From contig VWPU01014162.1 in the NCBI GenBank assembly GCA_013398955.1, forward strand, positions 57,113 to 121,112: 64,000 bases of DNA. Direction: 5' to 3'. The number at the start of each line of letters is the position of its first letter. The first letter of the stretch is position 1. The notes beneath the pieces were generated by a model that was not told where the DNA came from, did no database searches, and saw nothing but the letters and a program-made list of their open reading frames with translations. Positions 25,379 to 36,579 of this stretch are shown piece by piece. Source of the DNA: Callaeas wilsoni (lineage: Eukaryota; Chordata; Aves; Passeriformes; Callaeidae). The translations under genes and the position numbers were made by a program.

Positions 25379-25593
25379 TGGTTTTGTCGAGAACATCTGT
25401 GGCAAAGGAATCTTCCTGCAAATAAACAGTGTCTACATTAGCAAACCTCATAGCTTTTCTTCAGTGCTCAGTCACCCACAAAAGTCACTTACTGGCTTGC
25501 ATAGCATTTGCTTTGAGCAATATTCCTTAAGTAATTTGCTTTAAATTCTTTAAACACTATGATAGCATAGTTTGCCAAAGCTTTCAGAAAATT

Positions 25594-25615
25594 AAAAAAA
25601 AAAAAAAAAAAAAAA
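25594..25615 (+). repeat. A22 homopolymer
   Basis: A pure run of 22 A after AAAATT. No recognisable retrotransposed gene lies upstream, so I do not call it a retrogene tail. Confidence 0.9.
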
Positions 25616-25616
25616 G

Positions 25617-28600
25617 AGGTTATATCCACTTATTGTAGGTAGTTACAAGTCATTGCAAATGGTGTATTTGAAAATCAGAGTTAACAACTTGCCAATTGAT
25701 ATCTCTTTCCCTATTACTTTGTGGTCAGGATAATGGCTTCCTATCTTCATTCAATTTTTTTTTACCTGATAGTGTTGAATTTTTGAGCAACAGTGTGAGC
25801 ACAAGAACAGTTTATGTAAGTAAATGAACCATGTCAGCAACTGTAATTCACTTTTCATTGAAAACATGATCAAAATGTATTAAATTATTTGCGATAGTTT
25901 CTCACTGCAAGAAGGAAAATCTATTTGAACAAAAAAAATTAACTGGAATATGAAACTGCAATAATAAAAATGTCGTGTCCCTTTAAATAGTGTTTGAGTG
26001 CATAGCTATTCTACATTTTAAGTGGTATTTCTTTCTAAAGGAACTAAGAAAACTAATTTGTGGCTAAATGCACAGTGTTTCAAAAGGATTGCTCTACAGG
26101 TAGATTAAACAAAGAAGTCCAGGCAAAAAACTTCATCTGTGTAACCATTCTCAAACAGACAGTACATTTTATACAACACAAAACATAAGCTGCAATGTTA
26201 TATGACAGCCAAAAACTTTTGTATTGATTCCCAAAAATATTGACTTAATTTTATCAAAATGTATTTATTCATCACTGCTGCATCAATGATCTTCTGTATT
26301 TTATATATAAATAATCTATTCTATTCCCTTGATCATGTTAATCTTGCTAATGACAAATTACCATTCTCCACGTACAGTTCCTAGATTTACAAATTATCAC
26401 TCCTGCTTTCAGGGGACTGAGAATCAGCCACGCTTGCTAATGCCTCCATGGATCGCCTGACACATAGCAGATTTTTATATTCCCTTTTAAAGCATTCAGC
26501 TCGCAAGAAATAATTTATAAATCTGGCTATCACTCGCACTTATCCTCTTACTGCTTGAGGGGGAAAAAGAACAAGATCAAATTGGGAGGATTATTAACAA
26601 TGTAAGAACTTTATTTGCTTCAATTAACTCTTTGCAGGAAGAACTGCCTGCTAAAGCCTATTGGTTTTAGGAAAGAAGACAAAGTACGCTATCTATTCAG
26701 GTACGGTGGAAAGCTTGGACAAACAAAAAATACTACCTACAAACACCCTTTGTTTTCTGTCTTAAAAAAATATAAACTTTTTGAATTTTAAACATTCTTT
26801 TAAACCTGAGATCTCTTTTCACCAAACAAAACATGGCTTGTGTTAGGGAATTAAAATTGTGACAAATCAAGCAAGCTAAAAATTCAGATTTGAGACCACT
26901 TCTGTCTAGCTCTACACCTGTGCATATTGGAGACAAAATGCTACCAGACTCATTGGGATTCACCATTTGATATTTCCTTTGTAGCTGTAAAAATGATGAT
27001 GACACAATGGAAAATGAGATCCTCAAATTTCACCCTTCCTGTAGGTTCATCTGTCTTGGTTTAACCCCTGACTGCCACCTTCTCCTTCTCATGCAGAGAC
27101 AAATACTTGGGATAGTCACTGAGCAGGGTGCTGCTTTTCATTGCAGGAAACTCCTTGGCTTATTCAGAGCAAAGGAATGAAGAGCATCAACTGTAATTAC
27201 TGAGCAACTGCTGGGAAAGAAAGGTAGTCAGCTGTTTCTTCACAGCAAAAGTATTTTGGAAGTCACTTTGACAACTCCTGGCACCCTCTCAGGGCTATGG
27301 ACAGCAGGTAGGAGAACCTGAAAGGTAAGATGGGATTCATTTGCCAAAGACTGGTGCCTAAAAAGTAGCTAAAATGGCTCAGAGTTTCATTGCTGACTTG
27401 CAGCTGCCACTTGAGAAGGAAAAGGTCTCACGAAGGTCCTGCTAGTCCCAGGAAGGTGTCCTGGATACCCAAGGCATCTGAAATGCTAAAATGTACCAAG
27501 ATTTAAGTCACTAAATATCTCCCACTGGACCCAAGGAGTTACCACCATATCTAGTATAAATTTCTGTGTCACTGATAGCAAATAACACTAATTGTAATCA
27601 ATACCAATAATCAATATCTTCCGGTAGCATAACACCTATGTGATAAATGCCTTGAGGTAAAAATAACACCGAGAGCAGAGGACTCTTGACATCTAGTGCA
27701 ACCTGATTTAGTGTGTATAACCAGCACCAAAATCTCCATTCCTCTGCTCAGTCCACCAAATACGGCTGCTGTAAATAAGTTCATAATACCCCCCCGCCCT
27801 CCCCACCCTCCATCCTTAAAATAAAAATTGAATTCCCCTGAGAAAACTGGGAGGCAAAACTCAGGAGCCTCTTGGGATGCTGATTATCTCTTATTTACAC
27901 CAGAAATTTCACATGGTGCTTCTGTCATACTGATGCCCTCTATTCTCAACATCTTTCCATAGGGGGAACAAAGACACAATAAATGTCACAGCTGATAAAT
28001 CCTCATGCTGTAAGGAAGAAATGACTGTAAAGGCTTCCTTTAGCTTCACTTCTGCGTGACCATTCTGTGTATATAACCACAGTACTGGCCATATGTGTGA
28101 CAGGACTTTACTCATTAAGAAGACTTTTCTGCCTACAAAATAACTTTGCAAGTTACCTAATGGGATCTCTAATTAGCAGAATACAGTATTTCTAACAGCA
28201 TCAAAAATCCCACTTCTAGTTCATTAAATCAAGGTTCATTTTGAGCAGTCTATGTGTCAATAAGTATTTATGATCTCTTTGAATCACAACTTATTGGCCT
28301 GTACAGTACAGCTATTTCCATTTGTCACATTGATATGTATTTAGGGACTATCTATAATACAGACTGGATCGATTCTAATGGTTGGTCATGTAAATTCTCT
28401 TTAGTTCAATGGTCATTGCCACAATAGACTCTCAGAAGCACTGCAGTCTATCATGCATCTAATCTATAAAAACCTATTTCTGATATTCATTCATCATGAG
28501 TTTATTATAAATATATATTGGGGACGAGCAGAAAGGCTAGAAATGGATGGCATTTGGATATGAATTTTTTTAACTCAGATGATACATACTTCTACAGAAA

Positions 28601-29825
28601 CTTCCTCCTTCTCCATGTGTCATGCAAGATTAAGCCCTCTTCTTTCTCTGTACAATAACATTTAAGATTTTAAGGAGAAGGAAAAAAGTAGTCTTGTTTT
28701 TAGAGACCAGTATTTTTTTTTCCCTCCTGAGCTCCAGCTATCTGTGCGAGACATCTTATTACAAATATGCTCATCTACTTATGTTCCCTTTAGGAATGTC
28801 AGGATAGAAAGGGGCCCTGCTACCTACCACTTCCTACAGAAAGGTTGAAAAAGCTGCATTTTGCCTTGTATGGAGGATGCTATAGCTCTTGCTATTGCTA
28901 GTAGCTATTTTAAAAATAGTTAGCTTCTGGAACTAGGAAGTTCTGGGCCAAATTTCAGCTACAAACAAATGTATCTATCCAAAAAATGCTTGATCTACTC
29001 CATGACACAGTTTGAAGTGGTTGGAATTCCACTTTACTTGCATTGTAGTTACTATTTTCCACGTAGTTGGAGAACTAACACTCTAGCAGAACCCATCCTT
29101 TTCATGCCTACCATAAATAATTTTTTTAAAAAAAATCAAAGTATAACTTCAGGGTAATTGCAGCAGGTAAATCCAAAGTGGTTAGTGCAGTTAGCTTCAT
29201 GTTAATTTTAGTTAGAATCTAAGGGTTGCTGCCTACAAAAACCCATTCATAGCGTTAGTCACGAGTCATTCAGTGACAGCCAACGAAAATATTTGGTGAG
29301 TAAACTTCCATATATGTTTGTAGGCTCCAGTCCTAACAGGGTACTAATAAGCAATTCAGATATGTAGTTTACTTCCTCATATGCATTAATGTTAATTACA
29401 AGTAACCAGAATTATAAAGACAATGTAATTATGTTCTAATTATAGTATAACCGCAGCCACTGTATTATAGGAGTAATCCAATTTTTTTAAAAAAACCTTT
29501 TGCTTCTTATAGACATATCATTTAGCACATACTTTTATTCATACTTTTTTGTTTCCTACCTTTCAACAGCACACGCCTGAGCACTCAGACAAAATTTTGA
29601 CCCATCTTTCATTGGACAGCATAGGAAGCTAAATGGTACATTATCATATTTTAAATTAAAAGATATTCACATTATCTTTATTCTTTATAAATCAGGGGTG
29701 ACATCGAGGAATTATACAGGCAGATTAGCTTCCATTTCACTGTGTACACAGCACTGAAATCTTAACCCATCAACTCAGAATGTCACTCCAGTAGCTGTGT
29801 GTGCTGCAAACATGAAGAGCTATCC
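25617..29825. other. unique-looking DNA with one candidate conserved stretch
   Basis: No gene is supported. At 26400-26690 the base composition is more balanced, with CpGs (CACGC, GATCGCC, GCTCGC, ACTCGC) and no simple repeats; it is a weak candidate regulatory element. A C-rich tract at 27789-27808 is listed separately. TGTCTTGGTTTAACCCC at 27052 resembles an avian LTR start but does not continue as one. Confidence 0.45.
27789..27808 (-). other. G-quadruplex motif on the minus strand
   Basis: The plus strand has C7-G-C3-T-C4-A-C3. The complementary strand therefore has four G runs of at least three with single-base loops, which meets the usual quadruplex pattern. Confidence 0.75.
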
Positions 29826-29828
29826 CCT

Positions 29829-29970
29829 GAAATTAGCTCAGTTGGTCAGAGCCTGGTGCTAACAACACCAAGGCTGCAGGTTTGATGCCCATATGGGTAA
29901 TTCACTTCAGAGCTGGACTTGATCATCCTTCAGGGTCCCTTTCAACTCAGACTATTCTGTGATTCTATGA
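29829..29970 (+). mobile_element. tRNA-Ile-derived SINE with CR1 tail (TguSINE1-like)
   Basis: The first 70 bases have tRNA structure: TTAGCTCAGTTGG (box A), GTGGTGCTAACAACACCA-like anticodon arm (TGGTG pairing with CACCA around CTAACAA), and GGTTTGATGCC (box B, GGTTCGANNCC with changes). This matches tRNA-Ile with an altered anticodon. A GAGCTGGACTTGATCATC block follows, then CCCTTTCAACTC and ATTCTGTGATTCTATGA, the 3' end of CR1. That head-to-tail composition is the design of TguSINE1 described from zebra finch, which uses CR1 machinery. Degraded acceptor stem and mutated boxes rule out a working tRNA gene. Confidence 0.78.
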
Positions 29971-32900
29971 GCTGCTGTAAGGCTTGACAGTTAAGTAGCA
30001 ATAGATGCGTTGAACATATAATAGATATGCAATCGATACATTCTAGATATTCCCCTTCTGGGAATGTCATGGAATATGTCACACTGGTATTACAGTCACA
30101 AAAACTTTTGTTTTCCTGGTCAGCCTAATGGGTCATGGCTGGCTAGCTCTGTCAGTAAGAAAAAAAAGTAGCAAGGAAGTAATAGCACAAACTGAGACAA
30201 GATGTCCCAAATCTGAGCAGAGCAGGAAATGCGAAATGCAAAAATCAGTGCTCCCTATCTGAGTCCTTTTGCACATGCAGCAGCTGAGAGGCAGCCACTT
30301 CCACCTGCAGAAAGGCATGTCTAATTTTGGGAAAAAGAGCATGAGGGAGAGCCAAGAGAGTGTCCAGGGTTTTACTGGATTAAGCTGGAAAACAATTCCC
30401 CCGAGGAAACACCTGAAAGTCCAGGGGATTTGCTGACACATATGGAGTCCTGTACCTCCCTTGGGGATGAAAGGAAAGTAAAAGAAGCAGAACAGGATAA
30501 CAAAGCACACCAGTTTGAAGAAGCCCTGTGTGTTCAGCTGTGTGTTTCCTGGCTGGAAGGAGGAAATGTTGCAGAATGATGATTCTTGCCCCTTGGCAAA
30601 CAGCTCAATTGATGAACAGAAGAAATGAAATAAATCATAAGACAAAACCAGAGAAACACAAAAGACTTGCTTCTAGTCTTAGAAGAACACGAATCCTGTC
30701 TCCGGGGTATGTGTGTCATTCTGCACACCTGTATTACAAAGCCTGGCTAGTAGCATCATGCCCTGGAAAGAAGATGACACTGCGGGGTGGAAGTGGCTCA
30801 TTCCCTGTTTGCCAGACAAGGAGCCTTCTCAGCCGTCATTGCAGAAGCTGCCCATACCGCTCATACCACCCATATTACTTGGAGCTAAACAAGCTCAGTT
30901 CCAGTCTTGGAGTGGAAGTTTCTTTGAGAGTCTGAGTCTTACCCATGTTGTAGTCTCCTTCACAGAGAAATGAGAACAAAAACATCTCTGAAATATTAAA
31001 GCCAGCATACATTGTCTGGAAAAGAGAGAAAACTCACAACTTCACATTTACGGAGTTGTGAGGGTATTATTCTGAGGCAGCCATGCAAGTTTAAATTTCA
31101 CAAAAAAGAGGGGAGGAGTGAGAATGCAAAGACACATGGGAATCTGTCAGGCCCAGAAATCCTGCTGACTGCAAACTGAGGACAACAGCAGGAAGGTGGG
31201 AGAGGAATTCTCTGCCACGGATGGTAGATCTAAAGTACTAACCTGAGAGTCTGAGACAAGGCAAGCAGATTGAAGGTAATTATATTTCAGGACTTTCAGA
31301 AGCTGAGGATAGAGTCTCAAAGCCATTGCACTAATCTGGTATGTTTGTCGTAGTTACAGATCCCTTAACTGTATCTTTTTATCAGATAGGCTGTAACTCA
31401 CCATATAGATAACCTTCATAAAGTAGCAGAATCAACATTTAACAATTCGGTCTTTTGCATAGCCACCAGGGTCACCTTATCTAGTAAGTATAAAGATGAG
31501 GAAATAGGGCAGTACACTTCTGAAGGTGCTGGTTCTCTTAACTTTGTAGATACTGCATGAGTCTTCCTCAATTATCGATAGGTAAGAAGAGGACTTTGAA
31601 AACTCACTATTACCCATGAGCCATAGACTAGATGAGCAAAATAAGGCACAAATACAGAGAGTAACCCATATGCTCAATGCCAGCTGCCAGAGCTGCTGTT
31701 CTTTACAAGTGGCATTAGTGTGATGACAGGTTCTTGAAGGAGAATATAGCCCACTTCACAATGGTACATTTACAGTATACCATGTCATCATCTGCATGTA
31801 TGTTTAAGTTTCACTGCCGGGGAAGCCTTTCATGCCTAAATTCAAGAGGGAAAAAAGACTTTGGGGAAGAAACCACCCATCATTCATTATTTTTTCCATG
31901 AACAATAGAGCAAATTAAATGAATGTGTGAAATAATAATAAACAGATCGTTACATTTGCCCCAGACAAAAGGAAAAGGGCCAAATAAAATGCATGTTATA
32001 CAATGAAACATCACAAAACACTATAAACTTTACGAATCAGTTCAGAATAAATGCAGGAAACAGTATTTAAAAATTAAAAGAACCAAGAAATAATATATCA
32101 GATATTAGTGGTCAGCAGTGGTTGTTGTACAGATTCATCATTTTGGTCTGAGTACAAATAACTAGTATGTTCATATTTTGAGAATGAGAAAAGACAGAAA
32201 TTAGACTGTTTCTGGTGCTGTGAGACTCAGCTATGTGGCTCACTCTTGCCATCCTAGACACCTCTGAGGTGTGTCTAACATTAAATAGAAGAAGCAGTAA
32301 CATCACTAAAAGTTTAAAGCCAATAAAGCAGCTGAATGACCGCTTCCTATTATCTAGTGCAATTGTGATAGTCCTACCAAGTATTGCTTTGTAACAGAAA
32401 AAAAAAGCTTATGTTCGTATTTTAGAAATCAGATTAAAAATGTATCTGATACTCCCAAGAACACATACACAGAGGTATGAAGAAACTAAATTACTTATTC
32501 TGTGCATTCAGCAACAGGCAACATTTCCAAACAAGTGTAGTGTGGTAAGAACATGCACATTTATTTGGGATGAAGGGTCAGCTTAGTAAACTTGAATAAT
32601 GAGCCATAGGGAAACAGTCACAACAACAGTAAGATGATGTCTTCCTAACGCCACGAGCATAAAAGTAGCTGTATCCAACTTACATTCACCTCCTGGTTAT
32701 GTCCCATGCATGTGGAGAAATCTCATTGCTGGTTTGGATGATCTCTTGTCCGTTTCTGGATAGAAAGCGTCCTCCAGCACTGGGGTGCTGTGCTGCTCAA
32801 CTGCAGGCCCCAACCATCCCTAGCCCAAATCCTCTTTTGTTCGGGAATCCACATTTCCCACAGCTCATCTTTAAGAAGAATAACATGCATGCATACCCTT

Positions 32901-33362
32901 GCTTCTATTTGTCTTTAAGAAAAAAAAAATAAAAAGAGGGGAGAAGCGATTTCTACAGGACATTTCTATCCACCTCTCCTCACTGAGCAGTCTCTTCTGT
33001 ATTGTAGGATCTGAGAACATGGTCAGAGTTACTCTTCATGCTGGAGATACAAGCTATTATATAAACCTGCATCCACATATTTCAAACCTTTTACACATGT
33101 TTACAAGCATGAGCACAAATTTATATCCACTTCATTTATAAAGACCTTCATAGTAGGTGTGTGGGGTAGTTGTTAAACATAAGTGCCTCAAACTGTGCTC
33201 TGTTAACAAGGCCAGTCCGTCAATCCTTTATCTAGCAAAGCACCCTTTATTTTAAACAAAGGATGTAGTGGGGCACACCTGAATCCTTTTCTAACTTCTA
33301 AAGGTATAGTGCAAGCAGTAGAGTGGTTCAAAAAAATGAGTTGAATATACAACTCAAAGATT

Positions 33363-33377
33363 AAAAAAAAAAAAAAA
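33363..33377 (+). repeat. A15 homopolymer
   Basis: A short A run, followed by a CAA-rich stretch. No retrogene is seen beside it. Confidence 0.8.
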
Positions 33378-34389
33378 CAAACCAGCAGCAACAAAAATAA
33401 CCCCAATTTTCATCCAAACTGGGAGCAAGCAGCTCAGGAAGCAAACAAGACAGCAGCTAGCATGTTATCAGAGCAAGGAAATCAGCAACAAAGATCAAAA
33501 TGCTGTCCCAGCATACTAATGTTGACAATGTCTCTAAGTCCCAGTGCTCAAAAAGACCACAGCAGTAATCTTGGTGAAACATATCCAATCAGCAGCAGTT
33601 TACTAGCAGGGTGCAACAGGAAACCCTAACATTTATCAGCCCTGCTCCCTCATCAGTGTATGTTACTGCACTCCATAGAAGCTACAACTGTGTTATCACC
33701 AAATCAGAAGCAGAATAAAAATGCAACTTCTGTCTTCTTTTGAGTAATTTCCTTCATTCCTTTAATTTTTTAACCTTCATGATAAAATGAAAATATTTTT
33801 AGCTTGAAATTCTGGAAAGCAAATGAAGGAAAAGGTAAATCCAGACCGAACTCTTGTTTGGTACAAGTATAAGCCCTGTTTCTACAATCAGTGCAGTAGG
33901 ACAGGCACTCTGACCTGTAAAGTCCTCTCATCTGCCTGAAGATCTGCTCACCACAGTCAGACTGAGGGACCTTTCCAGCATCTCTCTGGAACCCAGTCTC
34001 CCAATTACCTTTTATTCATGCAGTAAAAGAAAGTTGTTTTCAGAGCAGACAGGGTGATTTCTCCCCTCAGAAGTTCTCACTTGCAAAAGTGAAATGCAGC
34101 ATATGTGGAAAATAGATCTTATGGAGTGTAGGTGCGTTCACGGATCCATTGCCTCTATCCCAACTATCAGTCTGTTTTACTTACTGGATTGCTGGCTCAG
34201 ACCTTGGGCTGGTAGCTATTACCATGCCTCCACAGAAGTGGAAACCATACACCGTCTCATCAAGTTTATTTGATGAAATTTTGAGAGTTGAAAAGTGGAG
34301 GCATTTAATCAGATGGACATTGAAGTTGAGACAGAAAAGATAAACTACTTCAACAAAACCAAGAGGATTAATGTGCTTTCTGCACCTGA

Positions 34390-34640
34390 GGAGACACTTC
34401 GCTCAGTGCAGTTCCACCAGTACGTGTCAGTGTGCAGCAGTGGTTATTACCACACAAACAGTGCTGCGTGATAGCTCTGAGCCATGCAAAGAAAAGCATC
34501 CAGCTGAAACCGAAGGAGATGGCACTGTGTAATGCTCGCACACTGTATAAACAGCACGTGGTTTACGAGCGAGGCTGGAGAGCTCCGCTAGCTCCATAAC
34601 GACCACAAAGGGCCGGGGTATTGCATCTCAGGTGAAAGGC
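34390..34640. promoter_or_regulatory. CpG-enriched patch with TATA-like box and E-box
   Basis: About 11 CpGs occur in 250 bases, far more than in flanking DNA. The patch contains CTGTATAAACAG at about 34543-34554, directly followed by CACGTG (34555-34560), then GTTTACGAGCGAGGCTGG. A promoter or enhancer would fit, but no transcript structure or downstream coding frame supports one. It could also be a GC-rich remnant of an old insertion. Confidence 0.25.
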
Positions 34641-36167
34641 CACTGCCCTGGAGCCAGTGTCCTTAACATTATGGTGGGTTTCTGTTAACACAAAGGGAAA
34701 GTTGTCACCTGCAAAGTCAGCAGCACCTGCTTCTGCAGAAGCACATCAGGATGTTTGCTGGAAATCTTTTCTTCAAGAGAAGAGTGACCTGACCTTGCTT
34801 ATGGGTCATATCCAAATCAAAGCACAGGCTGAGATGGCATGCTCAGAACAGAAAGTGAAAGGAGAAGGAAGAAAAGCATGACTTCTCTGTATTTATCCCA
34901 AAGCCAGAAAACAAAGTTGTTCTTTGTGCCATCATTACATAATACTTAATTACAGAAAGACAGCACTGGTTTTCCCTCTAGTTGCTCACTTCTTTGCAAA
35001 ACCAAGTAAAACATATTTATTTATTTAATTTTTATATCACTTTTAAATGTTTTATAAAAGTCCACTTCATAAACTGACATTCTAGAACATTTTTTGTTTC
35101 TACTTTGAACCCAAGGAAGAAATCTACCAAGTCAGTTCCTTGTATCTCGGAGAAGTATTGCAAGATCTGTGCGGAGAACATGTGAAAAGTGACATGCCAA
35201 CATTTGTTCTGTTTGAGCATAGTGTACCTGAAGCCAGACCTATGCAGGAGACAAAGATCAGAGCTCTGTTCTGTGTGCCTTTTACCTAGGAGTCCTGAAA
35301 AAAGAAAGAAGGAAAAAAAAATCAGCTGTCAAGAACAAATCAACAAAAAGTAGATATAAATCAAACTGGTGAGCTGAACTCATGCCTAAATAGTTTATCT
35401 AAGATGATAATATCAGAAAGATAAAGAATGGTTAACTTCCTTTAATCCCAGTTTTAAAAGTGGCTGTGGTAGGACAGTAACTACACACAAAACAAAAGGT
35501 CCTTATGATAAAGTTATGCTCCTAAATACAGACCATTGAGTCACTTAATGTTTACTTAAGCACTTGTCATCTAAAGCAGGAGCAGAGAAAACCATCAACA
35601 TAACCAAAAGCTTGTGACACCAATTTGCATCCAATTCCATGTGCATGTTTTATTTATTTTCAATCAGGATCAATCAGGAAGGAAAATAATCAATGAAGTT
35701 GCACTCATGAGTGGTATTTGGCCATCTGGGGGCCCCAGTTTCTCTCGGCCTGCATTGGAGGCAAGGCAAAAAAAATTTTTCAAGAGCACGGAGGAGCTCC
35801 ATATGGTTGAGATCAAAGGTGTTGCTGGGTGCATGGTTCTGCTTTATTGCCAGGCACTGCTGTTAATTAGAAAACAAGATCAGAGGCAGTATTAAAATCC
35901 AATTAAATTGATATGAACAGATTGCCAAGTGATGTTCACTAATGTATAATTGAGCACCATGCAAATTTCGGTGGCTGCCTTTTGTTTTTTCTCCCCTCAC
36001 TCTGGAATGAATGATGAAGCTATGAAGTTTTTCCTCATTGTAAAAGATAAACAAGTTAATGCAGTGATCTAGGGGGTATTGCTTCAGTGATTGATGAAAA
36101 TGAAAGTGGAATATTAACGTGTGACTTTTGGGGTGCTTCTTTTATAATCTTATTTTGTTCGTCATTC

Positions 36168-36195
36168 TTTTATTATTGTTGTTGTTGTTATTCTT
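36168..36195 (+). repeat. (TTG)n/(TTA)n simple repeat
   Basis: ATTATTG, then GTTGTTGTTG, then TTATTCTTG. Short and imperfect. Confidence 0.8.
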
Positions 36196-36374
36196 GTTAT
36201 GGTGGTATCCAAGTACATGCTCAGATCCTTCATCATTCCATCATTTCACATACAGAGAAAGTTCCTTTGGAGCTGGAGATTTGATTCAAACAATTACAAA
36301 ACCATGAATATTTCAAGCGACAGGCCTGCTACTGCTGGAAATTAACTTTCCAAGAACTATATGGACTTTATACC

Positions 36375-36566
36375 GTATATCTTTGTTTAGAATCCACAGC
36401 TTCTATTAAATTTAATTACTTCCCTGTGCAGCTTTATATTGAGGGCGACTTCAAAACGAGGGCAGTAGCTATTAAATTTAATTACTTTCCCCTGCGGCTT
36501 GCATAGTAAAGGTGCATGGTTAAGGTGCAGCTACTAAACGAAGGTAGGTTCTAAACAAAGATATAC
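36375..36566. repeat. nested direct and inverted repeat element, unassigned
   Basis: An outer inverted pair is present: GTATATCTTTGTTTAGAATCC at 36375-36395 and its reverse complement (one base shorter) at 36547-36566. Inside is a direct pair about 66 bases apart, each CTATTAAATTTAATTACTT followed by a CCCTG..GC..GCTT block (36403-36434 and 36469-36500). The direct repeat core is itself palindromic (ATTAAATTTAAT) and contains homeodomain-type TAATTA. This fits an ancient non-autonomous element or an exapted, folded regulatory element. I cannot name the family. Confidence 0.7.
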
Positions 36567-36579
36567 AATATTTATACTG

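Larger units (their letters stand above)
29975..36285. other. unique-looking DNA with CpG patch and candidate conserved stretch
   Basis: No gene is supported. The longest open frame in the window (170 codons, minus, 30133-30645) lies here; it has a Leu/Phe/Cys-rich reading of the kind expected from random AT-rich or pyrimidine-rich DNA and overlaps open frames on the other strand. The CpG patch at 34390-34640 is listed separately. The stretch at 35610-36060 has balanced composition and homeodomain-type TTAATTAG/CAATTAAATTG cores, and is a weak candidate regulatory element. Confidence 0.45.

Noticed and set aside
25594..25615. Poly(A) tail of a processed retrogene
   Set aside because: No coding similarity or 3' UTR-like structure upstream and no flanking duplication seen.
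27052..27080. Start of an avian ERV LTR (TGTCTTGGTTTAACCCC)
   Set aside because: Only about 25 bases fit the remembered pattern and the following sequence does not continue as an LTR.
29829..29900. Functional tRNA gene
   Set aside because: Acceptor stem does not pair, box B is mutated, the anticodon loop is altered, and the CR1 tail shows that it is a SINE.
30133..30645. Longest open frame (170 codons, minus)
   Set aside because: Overlapping frames on the other strand, hydrophobic low-information composition, no domain or homologous motif; length is within what chance gives in 64 kb on six frames.
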